Source: Albizia julibrissin (taxonomy: Eukaryota > Streptophyta > Magnoliopsida > Fabales > Fabaceae). Taken from it: a stretch of 64,000 nucleotides of DNA. The notes below the pieces were generated by a model. The model made no database searches and had not been told where the DNA came from. It saw only the letters and a list, made by a program, of their open reading frames with translations. Position 1 is the stretch's first letter. The number at the start of each line of letters is the position of its first letter. Made by a program: the position numbers and the translations under genes. The stretch lies in assembly GCA_037074505.1 (NCBI GenBank), contig CM073489.1, positions 24,923,058 to 24,987,057 of the forward strand. The letters run 5' to 3'. Below, in pieces: positions 33,584 through 45,600 of the stretch.

Positions 33584-33831
33584 GGGTTTGTTTGGCAGGA
33601 AGGAAATGGAGGGAAAGGGAAGGGAGAAAAAATATTTATGAGTTAGATTTTAAAAAATTGGAGAAGTGATGTTATAAAATTTTAATAAAGATAAGATGTA
33701 AAATAAAAAAGTAATAAAAATTAATTAAAAACTTACAACCCCACTTCTTCAATTTTTTAAAATCTAAGTCATAAAAATTTTTCCTCCCCTCCCCTCCCCT
33801 CCCCTCCAAATCCCTCATACCAAACAACCTC
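33584..33831. mobile_element. Tourist/PIF-like MITE (family T), second copy
   Basis: It is flanked by TAA on both sides (33581-33583 and 33832-33834). It starts GGGTTTGTTTGGCAGGAAGG and ends CATACCAAACAACCTC. The interior aligns with the copies at 31734 and 53397. A CCCCT-repeat tract lies near its right end. Confidence 0.85.
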
Positions 33832-33999
33832 TAAAAGTTTTTTGTTTTTTTAATTTAGCCAAACACCCATTAAGATACCAAATGATTCAATAAAAAAAAT
33901 AAAGAAAGAACATCCCAGGTATGCTCTTTGCAATTTGAGTATGAATATAATCTAGGCAAAAAAAATATTGAGGATAATCAATAATAATGCATATATTAT

Positions 34000-34145
34000 G
34001 AGGCAACTTGTGTAAACCCGATTTTTGTAAATCGATATAAAACTCCTTCACATATTTATCTCGTAGACCGTAAAAGCTACCTCGTATACCGTAAATCACG
34101 ATTGAAAAGTACGATTGAAAGTCTCAATCGTTATTCCAAACATAC
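34000..34145. mobile_element. Short palindromic MITE (family P)
   Basis: It contains GATATAAAACTCCTTCACATA, two CTCGTA.ACCGTAAA units (a small internal duplication) and CACGATTGAAAAGTACGATTG, ending in TCGTTATTCCAAACATACTTA. Confidence 0.6.
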
Positions 34146-34322
34146 TTAACCTTAACCGCCTCCAATTAATTGTAAAGTCAATTGTGCTTTTTCTCTACAA
34201 ATTAAAAAGATTAATACACAATTTAGGCAAACATTTGTGTTTTTCCATGAAACGATTAAAATGATACTCTTAAAATTGTCTTATTAAAGTTCAACAAAAA
34301 AAATTGTCTTACTAATAAAAAA

Positions 34323-34667
34323 ATGGAGGTAATGATCATTATTGACAAATACACAACAACTTCACCCATCTTCTATGAAAAGTTGAAAACAAATAACTAT
34401 ACTACTAAAATGCAGTTAGCTTACGGAGCAAGCCAAGAACAGTGTGACATGCATAGCATATGGTATCCTAACCGCGCACACACTAGATCACAGCTCATAT
34501 CACTTGGCGGAAAGCCTCGCGTGAATGTCAAAGTACGGTTGCGTCACCATCTTGATAATGCGGGTCTGTGCTCTCTCCCTCCCTGTGATGCTACTCTGAC
34601 AAAAATGACGGCGATCGAAGACCCTCACTCTTCGACTCCGTCAATTGACAGCTCCTTTTTAATTTAA
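34323..34667 (+). other. GC-richer patch with a 114-codon open frame, unidentified
   Basis: From ATG 34323 an open frame runs to TAA at 34665. The second half (34430-34660) is clearly richer in GC than its surroundings, including CCGCGCACACACTAGATCAC and CACTTGGCGGAAAGCCTCGC. I do not recognise the product on either strand. It could be a captured gene fragment or a diverged exonuclease relative, since the minus strand reads SIDGVEE near 34640. Confidence 0.25.
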
Positions 34668-34967
34668 ATTGTTTGGATTTATTTATGATAGTATAAGTGA
34701 TTTTTAAGATAATTATAAATAAAAAAATTAAAATCAAAATAATTTTTTATTTTTAGAATGTATGGCTTACTTGCTCAGCTTCCCTGTAAAAAGAAAAAGA
34801 GAGACTTTCGGAAATATAAAAGCAATAATAGAGAGGGGGGTATGGCAAGAGTCCAAAGGAGCATGTGTGGATTGTGGGGATGTGATGGAAATCACAAGGG
34901 GGAGTGGGGCCTTTGTGAAAAGCCAAAATTAAAAGTGATATTTTACAATTTGCAGCTTATAAAAATA

Positions 34968-35190
34968 AGTATGTGTTTGGATTAATTTTTTAAAAATAAT
35001 TTTTATAATTTATAAGATAAATATATGAGATAAATTTTGTCTTAATTTATAAAACAAGGCTTCTGAAACACTGTTTTGGTGGTTTTCAAATACTCACTTA
35101 AACCACTTAATTCCTTACTTTTGTCTCTTGAAACACGCGATTGGGAGGCAAGAATGCTCTGCCAAACACATACTTAAATGTTATTGTAGT
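34968..35190. mobile_element. Decayed family P MITE
   Basis: AGTATGTGTTTGGATTAATTT at the left and AACACATACTTAAATG at the right are inverted. ATAAGATAAATATATGAGATAA and TTTTGTCTTAATTTAT are family P-type core phrases. The middle has extra sequence. Confidence 0.4.
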
Positions 35191-35254
35191 AATATATGAG
35201 AGGATTGTTATCTCAATTTACATACATCAACATTTTTAAAATCTCCTCAAACAT

Positions 35255-35375
35255 GCTTTTAGTTACGATTACGAACTTTGAGGAAACTGTCAAAAGGTGG
35301 ATCGATACTACCAACTGTTGTTGTCGACATTTCCGCCGGAAAATGATAGTTGGCTTGGGGGTTCGAATCCCACCC
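35255..35375 (+). pseudogene. Exonuclease-like gene fragment (diverged paralogue)
   Basis: The plus strand reads LLVTITNFEETVKRWIDTTN, then 12 residues, then MIVGLGV. This corresponds to residues 26-61 of the intact exonuclease-like protein (IVTVTDTPSVVRRWISTTN... LVVGLGV), with many substitutions. Similarity ends after GLGV. It lies on the opposite strand from the neighbouring copy at 35840-36790. Confidence 0.65.
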
Positions 35376-35509
35376 CAATCAATCTTTAATATCCACTCAA
35401 GTTTTTAATATGATAGGTGACAAATTTTGTACCTCATAAGTTTTTATACATAAAAAAGTATTATTTTTATCATTTCTTTATTATTATTTTTCTGTCTTTT
35501 ACTTTTCAA

Positions 35510-36790
35510 TTGCAGGTAATAAATGCAGAAGAGCACCTCGCATTTCCAAATTGACGTTAAACCCATCATTCACCAATCACATACTTCAATTTCTTAAAAT
35601 GCAAATGACACAAATCAAACGAAAAAGGACGCTACCCGATCTCTTTGCTTTCAAATCGTTATATACATAAATGGTCTAAGAACAAAAACAAAACTGAGTA
35701 ATGATGAATGAACTATATATCACACCATTATACTGAAACTGGTTTGAGCAAAATCTACTTATCAACACACCTATTGAATTGTGAATATGCAAAAGAAAGT
35801 TTATATATACGTTCTAAGAACAGATGAACCCTAGCTTCAAGGACTTCCTAATTGAATCTCCAGCCCCTAATTTTCTTCCCAATCTTGAAGGCTCAGTGAG
35901 CTTCGACAGTCACTTGGAAAAATGGGTAGTTCCAAAATTGCTCATACTAATCTCTTCGTTCAATCTCACTCCAGGAATCCCAAGGCATTCTTCAACAATC
36001 CTATGGACAGTTGCTGCATACAATTCCATTCAATAGAAGCGCTCTAGAGACACTCACTGTTGTCCGTTCGCACGCAGTTCCTGATATCCAGAGTAGTTGG
36101 GTTTGTTTGGTTTAATGGAGGATAGAGAAAGGAAGATATTTTAATGGAGGGAGATTTTAATATTATCTCATTTGGATTGATGAAAGAGGAGATGAGAGAT
36201 TTTAATATTACTTTATTTGGTTGATAAGGGGGGAGAGGAGGCAAAATATTTTCATATGGACAACTTTATCCTTATTTTATTTAAATTATTTTTTTAATTT
36301 TGTAGAATTTTTAATAATTATATAAAATTTTTATTTTATAATTATTAAATTAAATAATTATAACTTTTATAGACATAACAGTCACACCATGCCAAAATAT
36401 TAAAGTGAGGATAGGGATGAATAAGAAAGTCAGAAGGGTAACATAAGAATATTAAAAATTTTCATAAATATAATAATTACATCATACCAAAATATTACCC
36501 CTCCGTCCAAATCTCTTCATTTTTAATGAGGAGGATTATAAGGAGAGGAGATGGGAAAATTTTAAAAAAAATTTCCTTTTCTCTTTAAAAATTTATGTTG
36601 TCAAATAAAAGAAGAAGAGTAAAATCTTTACTCTATCCTCAATTCTCCTCCCCTCCCCTTCCCTCAAATCAAATAGACCCTTGGCATCTGCGTGCCCTGC
36701 CTTAAGTTCATGAGCTTCTCTCTATTCAAATCATTCTAGAAGCCAACAAAAGTATTGCCAGGATCCGTAAGAAATCACTCGAGCAAGATT
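35510..36790 (-). pseudogene. Exonuclease-like gene copy, 3' half, interrupted by a MITE (unit 3)
   Basis: The 3' flank (TTGCAGGTAATAAATGCAGA onward) and the gene end (CCTAATTGAATCTCC, TTCTTCCCAATCTTGAAGGC) match unit 1 in order and orientation. The gene part runs 35840-36098. It resumes at 36681-36780 (GGCATCTGCGTGCC, AGAAGCCAACAAAAGTATTG). The 5' half is absent. Small indels destroy the frame. A ~580-bp MITE splits it. Confidence 0.8.
36099..36680. mobile_element. MITE splitting the exonuclease pseudogene
   Basis: The left end GGGTTTGTTTGGTTTAATGG is inverted at the right (AAATCAAATAGACCC). The flanks read TT on both sides; a TTG duplication is also possible, so the target-site type is unresolved. 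Comparison with the intact gene shows about 580 extra bases here. It may belong near the Tourist-like group by its ends, but the interior differs. Confidence 0.65.
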
Positions 36791-37139
36791 GATATTTTGA
36801 AATTGAAAGAATCCTTTTTTTTAATTATTATTTTAATATTATAAATATTAACATTCTTTATATATTCACGTCATCAAATACTGTATAACTTTTTTTAGAT
36901 ATATTTATGACTTGTGTAACTTACTCGTAAAAAATAATTAATAATTGACATATTCATATAATTTATTAACATGATTAGTAAAAGGGTTAATAATCCTTAA
37001 TAATTCAACTTGAATTTATACCCAACGAATTTAATTAGAAAGCAACAGGCAAGTATTATAAGTCTTTCTTTTTTCTTGATCGTTTTTTTTCCTCTTTGGT
37101 AAAACTAACTCGTATCTTGCTCTTTGTTCAGAAAGCACT

Positions 37140-37960
37140 GTAAGGATACAATATTATAAAAGTAAAATATTATTATAAATAGTATTTTGAAAGAAGCATA
37201 CAGTTTACCATTTAAAAATATGTCATATGTGTTTGTATAATTTATTTATTTTATTATTGATACTTCAATATTAAATTGTATATGTTTGATTAATTTAATA
37301 AACAACCAATGTACATCAAAAGGATGAAATTATGTTGAGAATCTCTTAATTTGCTATGGTTAAGAAGCTGCTAAGAATCAAGATTAGAAGTGTTGGCCTA
37401 AAAAAAAAAAAAACAAGAATCACGATTAGAAGCATTAATGCAGCTTAATTAATTTGGAATGCTGTCAAGTTAATGTGTATTTGTCATGTGTTACCTCCAA
37501 TTTTTAATAAGTTAATATTTTAAGAGTAGTATTTTAATCGTTTTCATGAAAACAGCAATTTGATAAGGATATTTTTAACTATTAAGGGTAGTTTTGTCTT
37601 CTAATAACATTAAAAAATCCTTAATCAAGTCTCACGGCTAAATTTTGAATTTATTGAAAATGCAGGACTAAATTTAAATTTTAGTATTTTTAAAAGATTT
37701 AATTGGTACTTTTCCAAAATTTTTATCTATGCCTTAATTAAAAAAGAAAAATTGTATTTGTAACATAGAAAAAGACACTCTGGTAGCAAAAAATGAGGGT
37801 ATTCTTAATAAAAATTATATTTGTAACATATTTTTTTTATGAAAATATATTTATTGATTTTAACTATTTTTAACACATTTTCTGATCTCAATGAATCATT
37901 TATTTGTCTCATATAAAAAGAAGTATTTTTTTTAGAATTTTAAATAATACTCCTCCTATC
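37140..37960. repeat. Duplicated exonuclease upstream flank, unit 3
   Basis: It aligns with 18030-18300 and 19790-20010 of unit 1. Examples are AAGAAGCATACAGTTTACCA, ATTGTATATGTTTGATTAATTT, GATGAAATTATGTTGAGAAT, CATAGAAAAAGACACTC and ACACATTTTCTGATCTC. It lacks the family P and family T insertions of unit 2 and the copia element of unit 1. A short internal duplication (AATCAAGATTAGAAG / AATCACGATTAGAAG) is present near 37375-37430. Confidence 0.75.
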
Positions 37961-38457
37961 CTTAATATAAGACAATTTTGAGGAGTTGATCTTCATACTA
38001 AATATAAGACATAATTTTTATATCTATCAATATTTTTTTAATTTATCCATGCTCAATCAACAATAGGCAAGGAAAAGAGAAAAGAGGAAAATTAAAAAAA
38101 ATAATTAATATATTTTATAAAATATATGTGATATTAATCAACTTAATTAATTTTTTAATCCGATCATATTAGTAAAATGTCCTTTGTTAAGGATTATATA
38201 TTTACCATTGCGAGGGTTAACGAAACTAACGTTTTTTAAGTGTTGGCGGCGGAGGGGCATGGTCTAAAAACGCAGTGTCGTTTTGTTCAGCTCTTGAGGG
38301 GCATAAACCCTGGCGGCCTGGCGTGCGAATTGCTCTGGAGAGGAGAGACGACTCTGTGTCAATCCAACCCTCTTTGCTTCGGACTGTTGCAGAGAGGCCT
38401 GGGAATTCCATTTCACAGTGTTGCTCTCTTAACGATCCGCAGTAGTTTTAATCGGAA
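37961..38457. other. Upstream region of the GPN1-like gene
   Basis: AT-rich to about 38220, then GC-richer from 38240, consistent with promoter and 5' UTR. The overlapping short frames at 38226-38479 have no recognisable product. Confidence 0.45.
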
Positions 38458-41002
38458 ATGGATGTCAACAATGACTTGAAGAATATGAAACTTGAGGACG
38501 CACCTATGCAAATGGATTCCGATGACTCTTCTGGTGTTCAGGTACTCACTCAAAACTTGCCCTTTTCTCTTTATAGGTGCCCTTTTCGTTTTGAAACACT
38601 AGTGAAATTAGAAGTGGAGTCTGAATTTATGGCTTTATTGGGGTTCATATGTTCAGAAGGTTTTGACTTCACACCACTTTCGCGTATAACGCCCAAAGGG
38701 TTCGCTATATATGAGTTTACTCAGAGATTTTGAAGTTTTGGTATGATGAATGTTTTTTCTTTTGTATTTATTTTGAAGGCAAAGGACAAAGAGAAAATGG
38801 AGCTAACTGAGACAATGAAGCAACTGCATATTGAAGGATCGTCATCTGGGAATTCATCAGTTAATTTCAAAAGGAAGCCGGTCATCATCTTAGTTGTTGG
38901 GATGGCAGGTGATTTATTTTACTCGTTATAGTTAGTGAGTCCTGAATTGAGATATTTTGTTTCTATTTCCTGTTAAAAGGTTGTAGATGAACTGAACTTC
39001 TTATGTGTTTAGGGAGTGGGAAAACAACGTTTCTCCATCGTTTGGTTTGCCACACTCAATTGTCCAACATGAGGGGATATGTGATGAATCTTGACCCTGC
39101 TGTCATGACACTCCCGTTTGGTGCCAACATTGACATAAGAGACACTGTTAAGTACAAGGAAGTCATGAAGCAGTTCAACCTTGGTCCAAATGGTGGAATT
39201 TTGACATCGCTCAACTTGTTTGCTACCAAGTTTGATGAGGTAAAGTTTGCCAAATGGATATATATCTCATCCTGTCTTCTATTATCACTACTTTTCAACT
39301 TTTACCTTCATTTGCCAGGACATATTGTGCTATGGGTTATTTTTATCACTGGGCTTATAATCTTAAAATTGTGGACTAAAGATCTGTGCATGATTCTGTC
39401 AAGCAATTTTTTTGGACCCTTGTTTTAAGTTTTGCTATTTTGTTTAACTGGTGGTTTGTGCTCCTGAATTTCAGGTAGTTTCTATAATTGAAAAGCGAGC
39501 AGATGAACTTGATTATGTCCTTGTGGATACTCCTGGTCAGATTGAAATATTCACTTGGTCTGCTTCTGGTGCTATCATTACAGAAGCTTTTGCCTCCACA
39601 TTTCCCACTGTTGTAACTTATGTAGTTGATACACCTCGATCAGAAAGTCCCACTACTTTTATGAGCAACATGCTTTATGCTTGTAGTATCCTCTACAAGA
39701 CACGCTTACCTCTCATCTTGGCATTCAACAAGATTGATGTAGCACAACATCAGTTTGCCCTGGAGGTATTGCCCATCTTTAATGAATCCTTGAATTTTAA
39801 CTTTTAGTGCAGATTATGTACCCTTGAGATTATTTTCTTCAAGCTTGGAGATGAATATTATGTTGTGATCTTCTAATTCACCAATTCTTTCAATTGGCTG
39901 CATGGTTCTCTTATCTACTAAACGTGGATGGTTCAAAACCAAGACGGTTAAATCCATAGTACTCAACAAATGAATGCCAAGTCTGATAGATTTTTAAATG
40001 CAAATAAGCAAAATAAATAATCAAATCGTCAATGACACTGTTAGCTTTTATACCATCATGTCACTACCATTTTTTGTCTTTCGTACATTAGCCTTGTGTT
40101 GCAGTAAAATTGGTTCATTTAGAGTTTCTCTCCACTGCTTCACTTCGTTAATTTTTTGATATTCAGTGTACTGGTGGGGTTTGCATTTTGGGTGTATGGG
40201 CTTCACTAAGCGTATAAATGACCTCAAAGTAGCCTAAATAAATGTTAAAATTAGATTTAGGCAAAGTGGGAAGAAATATTGTTGAAGGTTTAGTACAGAA
40301 ATGTATTTGTTTAGGCTCTCTGTGCTCCTTCCTCTGGACTATCAAAGCTGCTGCTACATATTACTTTAGTTCCAAATTTGCTTACAGCTTGTGTTGAATT
40401 TATGTGTGTAGTGGATGGAGGATTTTGAGGCATTCCAAGCGGCTATAAGTACAGATCACTCATACACATCAACTTTAACTCAGAGCCTTTCTCTTGTGCT
40501 AGATGAGTTCTACAAGAATTTAAGGTCTGTTGGAGTTTCTGCTGTGTCTGGTGCCGGAATTGACGCCTTCTTTAAGGCCATTGAAGCCAGTACTGAGGAA
40601 TACATGGAAAACTACAAGTAACTTCTGAGCTTGACAAATCTTTCATTAGTTTCCTCCTCTATAGTACATTTGAATTATATATAGTCATGGTGTTAAATAA
40701 AATGTATTGCATTCTCTGCAACTTGCAGGGCCGATCTTGATAAAAGGCGAGCAGAGAAACAGCGTCTGGAGGAAGCGCGCCAGAAGGAGGACATGGATAA
40801 ATTAAGGAGGGATATGGAGAAATCTGGTGGACAAACTGTAGTCTTGAGCACTGGTTTAAAGGGAAAGGAAACTAGGGGCAAAAAAAGCTTGATGGATGAG
40901 GAAGATGAGGAGGAAATTGATGATGATATGGGGAGATATACTGAAGAAGATGATGTTATAGATGAGGATGAAGATGAGGAAGTTGCTAGGTTCTCCTTCT
41001 GA
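38458..41002 (+). CDS. QQT2: GPN-loop GTPase 1 (QQT2/XAB1-type)
   Basis: GPN1-type GTPases help assemble RNA polymerase II and take it into the nucleus; in Arabidopsis QQT2 is needed for early embryo divisions. Exons: 38458-38541, 38779-38908, 39013-39239, 39475-39765, 40412-40617 and 40729-41002, all with GT/AG borders and matching phases. Together they encode 403 aa, close to the family length. The P-loop GMAGSGKTT is at about 69-77, the Gly-Pro-Asn loop at 129-131 (FNLGPNGG), the switch-type DTPGQIE from 165, and the NKID base-recognition motif at 232-235. The C-terminus holds a charged coiled-coil-like stretch and an acidic tail ending EDEEVARFSF. The N-terminal 60 residues are Asp/Lys-rich with no fold signal. 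No truncation or frame damage is seen. It precedes the galactokinase gene by 1.7 kb on the same strand; the two are unrelated in function. Confidence 0.96.
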
Positions 41003-42666
41003 GTTCTGATTTGACTTTTATTTATTACTAAGAAAGTATGCATCAAATGCCAAACCTTGTATAGGATTTTTACTGCTAACCAGACACAATCAGATCATTC
41101 TATATGGTGTCAGCTTTGTATTTCCAGGTTCTCTTCACTGATTGCGTTCATTTTCTGGATGATTGTCGTGTCCAATTTTGATCAAACTTAGTAGTCTTCA
41201 TTGATGCTATCTATGACCCTAATGTAAAACGACTTGGTTTCTTTTGCTTTGACAGAAATGAGGGATATTTTGTATACGTGTTCCTCTTGTGACAAAAATA
41301 ATTACAGCAGGGGTTTTGGGAAAAAAAATTCGAGTATGAATTATAAAATAGTATTTTTGTTTTGGTAATAAATCATTTGGTTTTTTTCGGCTAACAATAA
41401 GGCATTTGGTATTATTACAATTGACAAAAACCATGTAACGCCTGGAGATTTCTGAATCCTACAAGGGGATCATCAACTCTATTCAAGCCATTTTGATGTG
41501 TTTAGTGAGCAAGCCAGTTTACATCTCTATTTGCTTTTCTGAATACGTGATTCAAGGAGAAAATGTTAAATTTAATTTGGTTCGACTCTAATTAGGAAAA
41601 TATGTTTTGCTCTCTTTTTTCCTTAACGCAAGAGATTTTCACTTAATTAGATTAAATTAAAAAAAATTAATAAAGTTTCATATGATATTTTTTTTTTAAA
41701 ACATTTTAACAATCTTTCTTAATTTTTTCTATCTTTCTTTTATTTAATTATTGTTTAGATAATTTTAATAAAAGTAAATTAAAAAAAATATACAAATATA
41801 AATTATATATCTTACATTTAAGATAAAGATTAACAGTCATACATTAACCCAGGAGTACCTAATTTTTCTCTACATTCCAAAATGAAGCAACATTTTCAAG
41901 TTGATGGTAACCACCTTACCGGTCATTGTTGCGGAATATGCTTTTTTGTCCTCAACTTCATAAATGCATGACCCAACTTATTTATTATGTTCTCACAAGT
42001 TAAGGCAAAATCAGTTCTAAAAATTTAAGAAAACAAACAAATTTTCAAGAGTACCATTTCTAGCAAGAAAGAATTAAATGGGAATTAACCTGTCCCTTGC
42101 TCTAAAGAGATCTTTGAGATTGTGAAAAACCAAAATGTGCAGTCAAACAGCTACAATGTCCTGTTCCTGAAAATACAAAATAGCCCAACTCTAATTGCCA
42201 GGGCTCTCTGCTGGGAACACATTTGAAAAATCTCATTGTCACCTTATTCTCGTCCAATCAAATCTCTCTTTTTGTACATTTATTGGGGGAAAAGAACAGA
42301 GAAAGAAACCAGGGAGAAGAATTGATATCTGACCAGTATAGAATGAATCTGACAAAGAATTTCATCCTTGCAAAGCTCATTGGAAATAACGTACAGTCTT
42401 TAACTGGTAAGAGCTCTTATCTGGAATTGTTGATGATTTGTTATTTTGTATCTATGTAACTATGTGTAGTTTTGAGTTGGACACAATTTGCCATCTGAGC
42501 TGTGAGATTATTAATTGATTTTGATTATGATGGAGTTTCGAGGATTACTTGATAAATACAGAAGTGCTCAAAGTTGTGTTTCGCGGCAAAAAGCTTGTCG
42601 ATAGCAAGTGTATAATAGAAACTTGATCAACTTGCAAAATCCGGCCGAAGAAATCACAGTAAAAAC
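41003..42666. other. Intergenic region between GPN1-like and galactokinase genes
   Basis: The first ~200 bases are probably the GPN1 3' UTR. The middle is AT-rich with no gene. At 42250-42410 a GA-rich stretch with a short upstream frame (ATG at 42342) precedes a possible donor GTAAGAG at 42408, which could be a 5'-UTR exon of galactokinase; this is not demonstrated. Confidence 0.45.
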
Positions 42667-45600
42667 ATGACGAATCACGATGAATTTCCAGTCCCGATTT
42701 ACGACACACTGGAGCCTATCTACGGTGAAGGATCTCAGCTTGAAGAAGCTCGGATTCGATTTGAAAATTTAAAGTCCAAATTTCTCGCTATTTTCGGCCA
42801 GCCTCCTCAAGTCTTTGCTCGATCACCAGGTCTTCCTTCTCTCTCTCTCTCTCTCTCTCGTGTTCTCATTTTACTATGACGGTCTGTTTGAACTGTAAGG
42901 AGCGTCGGAAAATTGAACATACGGGCGGGTCTATGGAATATGGAAATTCCGACGGGTCTTTTGCGTTTCAGGGAGAGTGAACTTGATCGGCGAGCACATT
43001 GATTATGAGGGATATTCGGTGTTGCCGATGGCAATTCGGCAAGATACAATTGTGGCTATTCGGAAAAACGAGGGCGAAATGATTATTAGGGTTGCTAATG
43101 TGAATGATGAGAGATACACTACTTGCACTTATCCTGCTGATCCTGACCAGGTGGATATTTGAACTTCTTGTGTTATAGCTAGATTTTTCCCACTGTCTTC
43201 TTGTAAATTTTGGGTTTACAGACTAAATTTACCTGTGATGACTTAAATTGATTGTGTTCTGCCATATTGCCGTTATGATTCGTTTTGACATTAAGAATGT
43301 TCTGAGCATCAAAATTTGAGGCACGATCAATTTGGTATGCAGGAACTCGACTTGAGGAATCACAAATGGGGCCATTATTTTATTTGTGGGTGAGGAATCT
43401 CTTGCAATTTTCTCTTGTTTGTTTAATCATAACTATTGGCCTCAGCTTAATAGCTTCAAGTTTTGGATGAAGTGGACCTTCACATGGCATCATATCTATA
43501 GCGTACATGACTTCTGCATTTTATGCAAAAAGACATGTTAAAAGTTGTAACAAAATTATGCACGAAGCTTCACTTGATAACTTTAAATTTTGATTCAAGT
43601 GATCCATGAAAATTTCGATATACTACCTCAACTTTAGATAGAAACTGATGTGCTTAGTTTTCCTGAATGAACCCTGCTAAATACTGTCAAGACTCAAGAT
43701 AATGCCTAGCAGTAGGTCTGCTAAGGTAAATCATATTTATTATTTATGCGTTCAAATGCAACATGATCTGATTAGCAAAGGTGGAGAAAGCTTATGTATA
43801 GGCATTAGTCATTTTCTTTTATTCTAAGTTATTTTTAACAAAGGGAGCGCTGCTGCATTATTTTTTGAAATTCATATTTAGGATATCTTGTCCTCTGTTT
43901 TTGTACTGTTTCTCTCTTCTCATCAGTAAATTTTGTACTTCCATCAAAAAATAGATAAGTTAAAAGTATTGTGTCTGTAGGTATAAAGGTTATTACGACT
44001 ATGCAAAATTCAAAGGAGTGGATGTTATTCAACCCATTGGGATTGACGTCCTTGTTGATGGAATAATTCCAACTGGTTTGTTCCCTTCATGCTCTGAGAG
44101 ACAGCCAAATTTGCCTCTAAGTGAACTTAAAGTTCATTTTCTCTGATGCTTTATAACAGATTGATGATAGGGTTAAATTTAATGAGCAAGATTTTTTCTT
44201 TTCAGGCTCTGGACTATCAAGCTCTTCAGCATTTGTTTGTTCCTCTTTAATTGCTATTATGACTGCATTCGGTGCAAACTTTCCAAAGGTAGTTCATGTA
44301 TTACCATTTTGAAATATATTTTCACACTCAAGTTTGTACTTTGAGGAAGCTTCATTTTCAAAATCACCTGCAAATCAGTTGAATTGAAATAATGTTTCTA
44401 CTCTTTTTGAAACATTACTAAGTGAATGATTTAGTTACAGTTAAATATTTTATAGTAATGTTTCAGATCACTGATATAATAGTATGACTGCAAATCCATG
44501 TGCTGCTCCTTAGATTATCTAGTCTCCACTCTGATCTACATGAGAAAATTGAAATTATTTTTGAATCCTTTATTTCTTCATGATTAATTTTTATTGGTGA
44601 TCTATTGAAGAATAAGTATACTTTCTTGATACTGGAATGAACAGGATTTTTACAATTTTATGCAGTATAATTTTTTATTTTTAATTTCCATTTACTTCGA
44701 AAAATCTGCACAGGGTTTCATTGAAAGCATCCTTGTTCAGTGAAAAGCTTTTGATTTGTAGTTCAATTTACCTATTTTATCTTTCTTGATTGTATTATTT
44801 GTATTTTGCTGATAGAAACAAATTGCTCAAGTTTCATGTGAATGTGAAAGACATGTTGGAACACAATCTGGGGGGATGGATCAGGTAGTACGTGTCTTTC
44901 CTTAGAGCTATGTTCTTTTTAACTTTTAGTGAAAATGTACATCAATAACCTTTCCAAGCGTGGTCTTGCTAATCAGTTCTTATTGACTAGTTTCCTTTTA
45001 ACTGATGATTCAAGTATAGTACCTCAGGTGAACTTACATGTATGTTTTCTCTGGCTTTCTAACCTATCATTTAGGATAAAATTCACATCAGGGAGAATCT
45101 AGTGTAGGTTTGGCTTCTGTTTTATTATAAACTGAGCTTTTTGTTGCACAAACACACTACAGATACAGGATGATATACTCAACTTTGGACTTTAATGGGC
45201 AGTTACATATTATGGCCATAATCCCCTTTATTTGGATAGACATCATTCTCTTTCTGCTCACAATTAATGATGTTTATAATCCATACTTTAAATTATATTT
45301 AAAACTGAATTCCTTTAAGCAAAATAATAGAAGTGCATCAAATGCCCTTGCATAAATTGGTGATGGAAGTTACTTTAGATTGGATTAAAGTAATGGACCA
45401 TCTCTGTTGTGGATCATGGGCCAAGGATGCCACCTGGTGGAATTCAATGTGAAAATAATGGTATAGCCTCAAATGGTGGTGAATTTACTGAAATCTGTTA
45501 CAGTACTATGCTTTCAACCAACTTCCATAGAATTTTTGGCATTGCTAGATTTTACATTATACATATGATATTATCTAATTGAATAGCTTAGGTATGACTT

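Noticed and set aside
40693..41046. Ser-rich minus-strand frame opposite the GPN1-like last exon
   Set aside because: It is the antisense shadow of the acidic C-terminal tail (GAT/GAA codons read in reverse).
42342..42459. Short ATG frame upstream of galactokinase
   Set aside because: It is not in frame with the galactokinase ATG and has no recognised product. At most it is an upstream frame in a 5'-UTR exon.
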